Made by a program: the position numbers and the translations under genes. From Coriaria nepalensis (lineage: Eukaryota > Streptophyta > Magnoliopsida > Cucurbitales > Coriariaceae): DNA of 64,000 nt. Where the stretch lies: NCBI GenBank assembly GCA_027186245.1, contig CP114483.1, positions 10,994,220 to 11,058,219 of the forward strand, read 5' to 3'. Shown here one piece after another: positions 25,800-38,419 of the stretch (position 1 is the stretch's first letter; each line of letters opens with the position of its first letter). The notes beneath the pieces were generated by a model. The model was given only the letters and a program-made list of their open reading frames with translations, was not told the DNA's origin and did no database searches.

Positions 25800-28700
25800 A
25801 GCACATCGAACCAATTCTATGTTTGCATTTAGAACACGACTTTCATGCATAACTTGCAAATGATCTATTGAAGAAAACTATGCATTTTTTAAACCTTAAA
25901 GTCATATTATTGCGTCTCTTTTAGTCATTAAATCATTCAAAATCACTTCGTATGAAATTCGCAGTTTAAACATGACTTTCGTGAATAACTTGCCGTTGAT
26001 CGATTCAAGGCAACAACTCATTTGTTTAGCCTTAAAATCATGTCATTGAGTCTCTTGTAGTCATGAAATCATTCTAAATTAATCCGAACGAATTCTATTT
26101 TCACCCTTCAAACATGATTTTCTTACACAACTTGCAATTAATCTATTGAAGACAACAACGCATTCCTTTAGCCTTAAAAAGCATGTCATTCAGTCTTTTC
26201 ATGTCATTAAATTGTTTGGAAGCACGTCGAACCAATTCTATGTTTGCATTTAAAACACGACTTTCATGCATAACTTGCAAATGATCTATTGAAGAAAACT
26301 ATGCACTTTTTTAGCCTTAAAGTCGTATTATTGCGTCTCTTTTAGTCATTAAATTATTCAAAATCACTTCGTACGAAATTCGCAGTTTAAACATGACTTT
26401 CGTACATAACTTGCCGTTGATCGATTCAAGTCTACCATGCATTTGTTTAGCCTTAAAATTATGTCATTGAGTCTCTTGTAGTCATGAAATCATTCTAAAT
26501 TAATCCGAACGAATTCTATTTTCACCATTCAAACATGATTTTCTTACATAACTTGCAATTAATCTATTGAAGACAACAACGCATTCCTTTAGCCTTAAAA
26601 AGCATGTCATTCAGTCTTTTCATGTCTTTAAATTGTTTGGAAGCACGTCGAACCAATTCTATGTTTGCATTTAAAACACGACTTTCATGCATAACTTGCA
26701 AATGATCTATTGAAGAAAACTATGCACTTTTTTAGCCTTAAAGTCGTATTATTGCGTCTCTTTTAGTCATTAAATTATTCAAAATCACTTCGTACGAAAT
26801 TCGCACTTTAAACATGACTTTCGTACATAACTTGCCGTTGATCGATTCAAGTCTACAACGCATTTGTTTAGCCTTAAAATTATGTCATTGAGTCTATTGT
26901 AGTCATGAAATCATTCTAATTAATCCCAACGAATTCTATTTTCGCCCTTCAAACATGATTTTCTTACATAACTTGCAATTAATCTATTGAAGACAACAAT
27001 GCATTCCTTTAGCCTTAAAAAGCATGTCATTCAGTCTTTTCATGTCATTAAATTGTTTGAAAGCACATCGAACCAATTCTATGTTTGCATTTAAAACATG
27101 ACTTTCATGCATAACTTGCAAATGATCTATTGAAGAAAACTATGCATATTTTTAGCCTTAAAGTCATATTATTGCGTCTCTTTTAGTCATTAATTCATTC
27201 AATATCAATTCGTACGAAATTCGCAGTTTAAACATGACTTTCGTACATAACTTGGCATTTATCGATTCAAGTCAACAACGCATTTGTTTAGCCTTAAAAT
27301 TTTGTCATTGAGTCTATTGTAGTCATGAAATCATTCTAATTAATCCAAACAAATTCTATTTTCGCCCTTCAAACATGATTTTCTTACATAACTTGTAATT
27401 AATCTATTGAAGACAACAATGCATTCCTTTAGCCTTAAAAAGCATGTCATTCAGTCTTTTCATGTCATTTATTTTTTTGGAAGCACGTCTAACCCATTCT
27501 ATGTTTGCATTTAAAATACGACTTTCATGCATAACTTGCAAATGATCTATTGAAGAAAACTATGCATTTTTTTAGCATTAAAGTCGTTTTATTGCGTCTC
27601 TTTTAGTCATTAAATCATTCAAAATCACTTCGAACGAAATTCGCACTTTAAACTTGACTTTCGTGCATATCTTGCAAATGATCGATTCAAGGCAACAACG
27701 CATTTCTTTAGCCTTAAAATCATGTCATTGAGTCTCTTGTAGTCATGAAATCATTCTAAATTAATTCGAACGAATTCTATTTTCGCCCTTCAAACATGAT
27801 TTTCTTACATAACTTGCAATTAATCTATTGAAGACAACAATGCATTCCCTTAGCCTTAAAAACCATCTCATTTAGTCTTTTCATGTCATTAAATTGTTTG
27901 AAAGCACATCGAACCAATTCTATGTTTGCATTTAGAACACGACTTTCATACATAACTTGCAAATGATCTATTGAAGAAAACTATGCATTTTTTAAACCTT
28001 AAAGTCATATTATTGCGTCTCTTTTAGTCATTAAATCATTCAAAATCACTTCGTATGAAATTCGCAGTTTAAACATGACTTTCGTGAATAACTTGCCGTT
28101 GATCGATTCAAGGCAACAACGAATTTGTTTAGCCTTAAAATCATGTCATTGAGTCTCTTGTAGTCATGAAATCATTCTAAATTAATCCGAACGAATTCTA
28201 TTTTCACCCTTCAAACATGATTTTCTTACATAACTTGCAATTAATCTATTGAAGACAACAACGCATTCCTTTAGCCTTAAAAAGCATGTCATTCAGTCTT
28301 TTCATGTCATTAAATTGTTTGGAAGCACGTCGAACCAATTCTATGTTTGCATTTAAAACACGACTTTCATGCATAACTTGCAAATGATCTATTGAAGAAA
28401 ACTATGCACTTTTTTAGCCTTAAAGTCGTATTATTGCGTCTCTTTTAGTCATTAAATTATTCAAAATCACTTCGTACGAAATTCGCACTTTAAACATGAC
28501 TTTCGTACATAACTTGCCGTTGATCGATTCAAGTCTACAACGCATTTGTTTAGCCTTAAAATTATGTCATTGAGTCTCTTGTAGTCATGAAATCATTCTA
28601 AATTAATCCGAACGAATTCTATTTTCACCCTTCAAACATGATTTTCTTACATAACTTGCAATTAATCTATTGAAGACAACAACGCATTCCTTTAGCCTTA

Positions 28701-31700
28701 AAAAGCATGTCATTCAGTCTTTTCATGTCTTTAAATTGTTTGGAAGCACGTCGAACCAATTCTATGTTTGCATTTAAAACACGACTTTCATGCATAACTT
28801 GCAAATGATCTATTGAAGAAAACTATGCACTTTTTTAGCCTTAAAGTCGTATTATTGCGTCTCTTTTAGTCATTAAATTATTCAAAATCACTTCGTACGA
28901 AATTCGCACTTTAAACATGACTTTCGTACATAACTTGCCGTTGATCGATTCAAGTCTACAACGCATTTGTTTAGCCTTAAAATTATGTCATTGAGTCTAT
29001 TGTAGTCATGAAATCATTCTAATTAATCCCAACGAATTCTATTTTCGCCCTTCAAACATGATTTTCTTACATAACTTGCAATTAATCTATTGAAGACAAC
29101 AATGCATTCCTTTAGCCTTAAAAAGCATGTCATTCAGTCTTTTCATGTCATTAAATTGTTTGAAAGCACATCGAACCAATTCTATGTTTGCATTTAAAAC
29201 ACGACTTTCATGCATAACTTGCAAATGATCTATTGAAGAAAACTATGCATATTTTTAGCCTTAAAGTCATATTATTGCGTCTCTTTTAGTCATTAATTCA
29301 TTCAATATCAATTCGTACGAAATTCGCAGTTTAAACATGACTTTCGTACATAACTTGGCATTTATCGATTCAAGTCAACAACGCATTTGTTTAGCCTTAA
29401 AATTTTGTCATTGAGTCTATTGTAGTCATGAAATCATTCTAATTAATCCAAACAAATTCTATTTTCGCCCTTCAAACATGATTTTCTTACATAACTTGTA
29501 ATTAATCTATTGAAGACAACAATGCATTCCTTTACCCTTAAAAAGCATGTCATTCAGTCTTTTTATGTCATTTATTTTTTTGGAAGCACGTCGAACCAAA
29601 TCTATGTTTGCCTTTAAAACACAACTTTCATGCATAACCTGCAAATGATCTATTGAAGAAAACTATGCATTTTTTTAGCCTTAAAGTTATATTATTGCGT
29701 CTCTTTTAGTCATTAAATCATTCAAAATCACTTCGTACGAAATTCGCACTTTAAACTTGACTTTCGTGCATAACTTGCAAATGATCGATTCAAGGCAACA
29801 ACGCATTTCTTTAGCCTTAAAATCATGTCATTGAGTCTCTTGTAGTCATGAAATCATTCTAAATTAATTCGAACGAATTCTATTTTCGCCCTTCAAACAT
29901 GATTTTCTTACATAACTTGCAATTAATCTATTGAAGACAACAATGCATTCCCTTAGCCTTAAAAACCATCTCATTTAGTCTTTTCATGTCATTAAATTGT
30001 TTGAAAGCACATCGAACCAATTCTATGTTTGCATTTAGAACACGACTTTCATGCATAACTTGCAAATGATCTATTGAAGAAAACTATGCATTTTTTAAAC
30101 CTTAAAGTCATATTATTGCGTCTCTTTTAGTCATTAAATCATTCAAAATCACTTCGTATGAAATTCGCAGTTTAAACATGACTTTCGTGAATAACTTGCC
30201 GTTGATCGATTCAAGGCAACAACTCATTTGTTTAGCCTTAAAATCATGTCATTGAGTCTCTTGTAGTCATGAAATCATTCTAAATTAATCCGAACGAATT
30301 CTATTTTCACCCTTCAAACATGATTTTCTTACACAACTTGCAATTAATCTATTGAAGACAACAACGCATTCCTTTAGCCTTAAAAAGCATGTCATTCAGT
30401 CTTTTCATGTCATTAAATTGTTTGGAAGCACGTCGAACCAATTCTATGTTTGCATTTAAAACACGACTTTCATGCATAACTTGCAAATGATCTATTGAAG
30501 AAAACTATGCACTTTTTTAGCCTTAAAGTCGTATTATTGCGTCTCTTTTAGTCATTAAATTATTCAAAATCACTTCGTACGAAATTCGCAGTTTAAACAT
30601 GACTTTCGTACATAACTTGCCGTTGATCGATTCAAGTCTACCATGCATTTGTTTAGCCTTAAAATTATGTCATTGAGTCTCTTGTAGTCATGAAATCATT
30701 CTAAATTAATCCGAACGAATTCTATTTTCACCATTCAAACATGATTTTCTTACATAACTTGCAATTAATCTATTGAAGACAACAACGCATTCCTTTAGCC
30801 TTATAAAGCATGTCATTCAGTCTTTTCATGTCTTTAAATTGTTTGGAAGCACGTCGAACCAATTCTATGTTTGCATTTAAAACACGACTTTCATGCATAA
30901 CTTGCAAATGATCTATTGAAGAAAACTATGCACTTTTTTAGCCTTAAAGTCGTATTATTGCGTCTCTTTTAGTCATTAAATTATTCAAAATCACTTCGTA
31001 CGAAATTCGCACTTTAAACATGACTTTCGTACATAACTTGCCGTTGATCGATTCAAGTCTACAACGCATTTGTTTAGCCTTAAAATTATGTCATTGAGTC
31101 TATTGTAGTCATGAAATCATTCTAATTAATCCCAACGAATTCTATTTTCGCCCTTCAAACATGATTTTCTTACATAACTTGCAATTAATCTATTGAAGAC
31201 AACAATGCATTCCTTTAGCCTTAAAAAGCATGTCATTCAGTCTTTTCATGTCATTAAATTGTTTGAAAGCACATCGAACCAATTCTATGTTTGCATTTAA
31301 AACATGACTTTCATGCATAACTTGCAAATGATCTATTGAAGAAAACTATGCATATTTTTAGCCTTAAAGTCATATTATTGCGTCTCTTTTAGTCATTAAT
31401 TCATTCAATATCAATTCGTACGAAATTCGCAGTTTAAACATGACTTTCGTACATAACTTGGCATTTATCGATTCAAGTCAACAACGCATTTGTTTAGCCT
31501 TAAAATTTTGTCATTGAGTCTATTGTAGTCATGAAATCATTCTAATTAATCCAAACAAATTCTATTTTCGCCCTTCAAACATGATTTTCTTACATAACTT
31601 GTAATTAATCTATTGAAGACAACAATGCATTCCTTTAGCCTTAAAAAGCATGTCATTCAGTCTTTTCATGTCATTTATTTTTTTGGAAGCACGTCTAACC

Positions 31701-34151
31701 CATTCTATGTTTGCATTTAAAATACGACTTTCATGCATAACTTGCAAATGATCTATTGAAGAAAACTATGCATTTTTTTAGCCTTAAAGTCGTTTTATTG
31801 CGTCTCTTTTAGTCATTAAATCATTCAAAATCACTTCGAACGAAATTCGCACTTTAAACTTGACTTTCGTGCATATCTTGCAAATGATCGATTCAAGGCA
31901 ACAACGCATTTCTTTAGCCTTAAAATCATGTCATTGAGTCTCTTGTAGTCATGAAATCATTCTAAATTAATTCGAACGAATTCTATTTTCGCCCTTCAAA
32001 CATGATTTTCTTACATAACTTGCAATTAATCTATTGAAGACAACAATGCATTCCCTTAGCCTTAAAAACCATCTCATTTAGTCTTTTCATGTCATTAAAT
32101 TGTTTGAAAGCACATCGAACCAATTCTATGTTTGCATTTAGAACACGACTTTCATACATAACTTGCAAATGATCTATTGAAGAAAACTATGCATTTTTTA
32201 AACCTTAAAGTCATATTATTGCGTCTCTTTTAGTCATTAAATCATTCAAAATCACTTCGTATGAAATTCGCAGTTTAAACATGACTTTCGTGAATAACTT
32301 GCCGTTGATCGATTCAAGGCAACAACGAATTTGTTTAGCCTTAAAATCATGTCATTGAGTCTCTTGTAGTCATGAAATCATTCTAAATTAATCCGAACGA
32401 ATTCTATTTTCACCCTTCAAACATGATTTTCTTACATAACTTGCAATTAATCTATTGAAGACAACAACGCATTCCTTTAGCCTTAAAAAGCATGTCATTC
32501 AGTCTTTTCATGTCATTAAATTGTTTGGAAGCACGTCGAACCAATTCTATGTTTGCATTTAAAACACGACTTTCATGCATAACTTGCAAATGATCTATTG
32601 AAGAAAACTATGCACTTTTTTAGCCTTAAAGTCGTATTATTGCGTCTCTTTTAGTCATTAAATTATTCAAAATCACTTCGTACGAAATTCGCACTTTAAA
32701 CATGACTTTCGTACATAACTTGCCGTTGATCGATTCAAGTCTACAACGCATTTGTTTAGCCTTAAAATTATGTCATTGAGTCTCTTGTAGTCATGAAATC
32801 ATTCTAAATTAATCCGAACGAATTCTATTTTCACCCTTCAAACATGATTTTCTTACATAACTTGCAATTAATCTATTGAAGACAACAACGCATTCCTTTA
32901 GCCTTAAAAAGCATGTCATTCAGTCTTTTCATGTCTTTAAATTGTTTGGAAGCACGTCGAACCAATTCTATGTTTGCATTTAAAACACGACTTTCATGCA
33001 TAACTTGCAAATGATCTATTGAAGAAAACTATGCACTTTTTTAGCCTTAAAGTCGTATTATTGCGTCTCTTTTAGTCATTAAATTATTCAAAATCACTTC
33101 GTACGAAATTCGCACTTTAAACATGACTTTCGTACATAACTTGCCGTTGATCGATTCAAGTCTACAACGCATTTGTTTAGCCTTAAAATTATGTCATTGA
33201 GTCTATTGTAGTCATGAAATCATTCTAATTAATCCCAACGAATTCTATTTTCGCCCTTCAAACATGATTTTCTTACATAACTTGCAATTAATCTATTGAA
33301 GACAACAATGCATTCCTTTAGCCTTAAAAAGCATGTCATTCAGTCTTTTCATGTCATTAAATTGTTTGAAAGCACATCGAACCAATTCTATGTTTGCATT
33401 TAAAACACGACTTTCATGCATAACTTGCAAATGATCTATTGAAGAAAACTATGCATATTTTTAGCCTTAAAGTCATATTATTGCGTCTCTTTTAGTCATT
33501 AATTCATTCAATATCAATTCGTACGAAATTCGCAGTTTAAACATGACTTTCGTACATAACTTGGCATTTATCGATTCAAGTCAACAACGCATTTGTTTAG
33601 CCTTAAAATTTTGTCATTGAGTCTATTGTAGTCATGAAATCATTCTAATTAATCCAAACAAATTCTATTTTCGCCCTTCAAACATGATTTTCTTACATAA
33701 CTTGTAATTAATCTATTGAAGACAACAATGCATTCCTTTAGCCTTAAAAAGCATGTCATTCAGTCTTTTTATGTCATTTATTTTTTTGGAAGCACGTCGA
33801 ACCAAATCTATGTTTGCCTTTAAAACACAACTTTCATGCATAACCTGCAAATGATCTATTGAAGAAAACTATGCATTTTTTTAGCCTTAAAGTTATATTA
33901 TTGCGTCTCTTTTAGTCATTAAATCATTCAAAATCACTTCGTACGAAATTCGCACTTTAAACTTGACTTTCGTGCATAACTTGCAAATGATCGATTCAAG
34001 GCAACAACGCATTTCTTTAGCCTTAAAATCATGTCATTGAGTCTCTTGTAGTCATGAAATCATTCTAAATTAATTCGAACGAATTCTATTTTCGCCCTTC
34101 AAACATGATTTTCTTACATAACTTGCAATTAATCTATTGAAGACAACAATG

Positions 34152-34175
34152 CATTCCCTTAGCCTTAAAAAGCAT
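34152..34175 (+). other. Joint of a two-trimer deletion in the HOR
   Basis: A C monomer begins as the cattcccttagcc type, which elsewhere in block III continues aaaaaccatctcattt. Here it switches to aaaaagcatgtcattcag followed by catgtctttaaattg, a type that normally lies two trimers downstream (compare about 29945 with about 30826). The switch lies in the shared agccttaaaaa just after 34160. The distance between flanking HOR markers is 3363-3364 bp instead of 4206, a loss of about 842 bp or two trimers. Confidence 0.85.
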
Positions 34176-37100
34176 GTCATTCAGTCTTTTCATGTCTTTA
34201 AATTGTTTGGAAGCACGTCGAACCAATTCTATGTTTGCATTTAAAACACGACTTTCATGCATAACTTGCAAATGATCTATTGAAGAAAACTATGCACTTT
34301 TTTAGCCTTAAAGTCGTATTATTGCGTCTCTTTTAGTCATTAAATTATTCAAAATCACTTCGTACGAAATTCGCACTTTAAACATGACTTTCGTACATAA
34401 CTTGCCGTTGATCGATTCAAGTCTACAACGCATTTGTTTAGCCTTAAAATTATGTCATTGAGTCTATTGTAGTCATGAAATCATTCTAATTAATCCCAAC
34501 GAATTCTATTTTCGCCCTTCAAACATGATTTTCTTACATAACTTGCAATTAATCTATTGAAGACAACAATGCATTCCTTTAGCCTTAAAAAGCATGTCAT
34601 TCAGTCTTTTCATGTCATTAAATTGTTTGAAAGCACATCGAACCAATTCTATGTTTGCATTTAAAACATGACTTTCATGCATAACTTGCAAATGATCTAT
34701 TGAAGAAAACTATGCATATTTTTAGCCTTAAAGTCATATTATTGCGTCTCTTTTAGTCATTAATTCATTCAATATCAATTCGTACGAAATTCGCAGTTTA
34801 AACATGACTTTCGTACATAACTTGGCATTTATCGATTCAAGTCAACAACGCATTTGTTTAGCCTTAAAATTTTGTCATTGAGTCTATTGTAGTCATGAAA
34901 TCATTCTAATTAATCCAAACAAATTCTATTTTCGCCCTTCAAACATGATTTTCTTACATAACTTGTAATTAATCTATTGAAGACAACAATGCATTCCTTT
35001 AGCCTTAAAAAGCATGTCATTCAGTCTTTTCATGTCATTTATTTTTTTGGAAGCACGTCTAACCCATTCTATGTTTGCATTTAAAATACGACTTTCATGC
35101 ATAACTTGCAAATGATCTATTGAAGAAAACTATGCATTTTTTTAGCCTTAAAGTCGTTTTATTGCGTCTCTTTTAGTCATTAAATCATTCAAAATCACTT
35201 CGAACGAAATTCGCACTTTAAACTTGACTTTCGTGCATATCTTGCAAATGATCGATTCAAGGCAACAACGCATTTCTTTAGCCTTAAAATCATGTCATTG
35301 AGTCTCTTGTAGTCATGAAATCATTCTAAATTAATTCGAACGAATTCTATTTTCGCCCTTCAAACATGATTTTCTTACATAACTTGCAATTAATCTATTG
35401 AAGACAACAATGCATTCCCTTAGCCTTAAAAACCATCTCATTTAGTCTTTTCATGTCATTAAATTGTTTGAAAGCACATCGAACCAATTCTATGTTTGCA
35501 TTTAGAACACGACTTTCATACATAACTTGCAAATGATCTATTGAAGAAAACTATGCATTTTTTAAACCTTAAAGTCATATTATTGCGTCTCTTTTAGTCA
35601 TTAAATCATTCAAAATCACTTCGTATGAAATTCGCAGTTTAAACATGACTTTCGTGAATAACTTGCCGTTGATCGATTCAAGGCAACAACGAATTTGTTT
35701 AGCCTTAAAATCATGTCATTGAGTCTCTTGTAGTCATGAAATCATTCTAAATTAATCCGAACGAATTCTATTTTCACCCTTCAAACATGATTTTCTTACA
35801 TAACTTGCAATTAATCTATTGAAGACAACAACGCATTCCTTTAGCCTTAAAAAGCATGTCATTCAGTCTTTTCATGTCATTAAATTGTTTGGAAGCACGT
35901 CGAACCAATTCTATGTTTGCATTTAAAACACGACTTTCATGCATAACTTGCAAATGATCTATTGAAGAAAACTATGCACTTTTTTAGCCTTAAAGTCGTA
36001 TTATTGCGTCTCTTTTAGTCATTAAATTATTCAAAATCACTTCGTACGAAATTCGCACTTTAAACATGACTTTCGTACATAACTTGCCGTTGATCGATTC
36101 AAGTCTACAACGCATTTGTTTAGCCTTAAAATTATGTCATTGAGTCTCTTGTAGTCATGAAATCATTCTAAATTAATCCGAACGAATTCTATTTTCACCC
36201 TTCAAACATGATTTTCTTACATAACTTGCAATTAATCTATTGAAGACAACAACGCATTCCTTTAGCCTTAAAAAGCATGTCATTCAGTCTTTTCATGTCT
36301 TTAAATTGTTTGGAAGCACGTCGAACCAATTCTATGTTTGCATTTAAAACACGACTTTCATGCATAACTTGCAAATGATCTATTGAAGAAAACTATGCAC
36401 TTTTTTAGCCTTAAAGTCGTATTATTGCGTCTCTTTTAGTCATTAAATTATTCAAAATCACTTCGTACGAAATTCGCACTTTAAACATGACTTTCGTACA
36501 TAACTTGCCGTTGATCGATTCAAGTCTACAACGCATTTGTTTAGCCTTAAAATTATGTCATTGAGTCTATTGTAGTCATGAAATCATTCTAATTAATCCC
36601 AACGAATTCTATTTTCGCCCTTCAAACATGATTTTCTTACATAACTTGCAATTAATCTATTGAAGACAACAATGCATTCCTTTAGCCTTAAAAAGCATGT
36701 CATTCAGTCTTTTCATGTCATTAAATTGTTTGAAAGCACATCGAACCAATTCTATGTTTGCATTTAAAACACGACTTTCATGCATAACTTGCAAATGATC
36801 TATTGAAGAAAACTATGCATATTTTTAGCCTTAAAGTCATATTATTGCGTCTCTTTTAGTCATTAATTCATTCAATATCAATTCGTACGAAATTCGCAGT
36901 TTAAACATGACTTTCGTACATAACTTGGCATTTATCGATTCAAGTCAACAACGCATTTGTTTAGCCTTAAAATTTTGTCATTGAGTCTATTGTAGTCATG
37001 AAATCATTCTAATTAATCCAAACAAATTCTATTTTCGCCCTTCAAACATGATTTTCTTACATAACTTGTAATTAATCTATTGAAGACAACAATGCATTCC

Positions 37101-38419
37101 TTTAGCCTTAAAAAGCATGTCATTCAGTCTTTTTATGTCATTTATTTTTTTGGAAGCACGTCGAACCAAATCTATGTTTGCCTTTAAAACACAACTTTCA
37201 TGCATAACCTGCAAATGATCTATTGAAGAAAACTATGCATTTTTTTAGCCTTAAAGTTATATTATTGCGTCTCTTTTAGTCATTAAATCATTCAAAATCA
37301 CTTCGTACGAAATTCGCACTTTAAACTTGACTTTCGTGCATAACTTGCAAATGATCGATTCAAGGCAACAACGCATTTCTTTAGCCTTAAAATCATGTCA
37401 TTGAGTCTCTTGTAGTCATGAAATCATTCTAAATTAATTCGAACGAATTCTATTTTCGCCCTTCAAACATGATTTTCTTACATAACTTGCAATTAATCTA
37501 TTGAAGACAACAATGCATTCCCTTAGCCTTAAAAACCATCTCATTTAGTCTTTTCATGTCATTAAATTGTTTGAAAGCACATCGAACCAATTCTATGTTT
37601 GCATTTAGAACACGACTTTCATGCATAACTTGCAAATGATCTATTGAAGAAAACTATGCATTTTTTAAACCTTAAAGTCATATTATTGCGTCTCTTTTAG
37701 TCATTAAATCATTCAAAATCACTTCGTATGAAATTCGCAGTTTAAACATGACTTTCGTGAATAACTTGCCGTTGATCGATTCAAGGCAACAACTCATTTG
37801 TTTAGCCTTAAAATCATGTCATTGAGTCTCTTGTAGTCATGAAATCATTCTAAATTAATCCGAACGAATTCTATTTTCACCCTTCAAACATGATTTTCTT
37901 ACATAACTTGCAATTAATCTATTGAAGACAACAACGCATTCCTTTAGCCTTAAAAAGCATGTCATTCAGTCTTTTCATGTCATTAAATTGTTTGGAAGCA
38001 CGTCGAACCAATTCTATGTTTGCATTTAAAACACGACTTTCATGCATAACTTGCAAATGATCTATTGAAGAAAACTATGCACTTTTTTAGCCTTAAAGTC
38101 GTATTATTGCGTCTCTTTTAGTCATTAAATTATTCAAAATCACTTCGTACGAAATTCGCACTTTAAACATGACTTTCGTACATAACTTGCCGTTGATCGA
38201 TTCAAGTCTACAACGCATTTGTTTAGCCTTAAAATTATGTCATTGAGTCTATTGTAGTCATGAAATCATTCTAATTAATCCAAACGAATTCTATTTTCGC
38301 CCTTCAAACATGATTTTCTTACATAACTTGCAATTAATCTATTGAAGTCAACAATGCATTCCTTTAGCCTTAAAAAGCATGTCATTCAGTCTTTTCATGT
38401 CATTAAATTGTTTGAAAGC

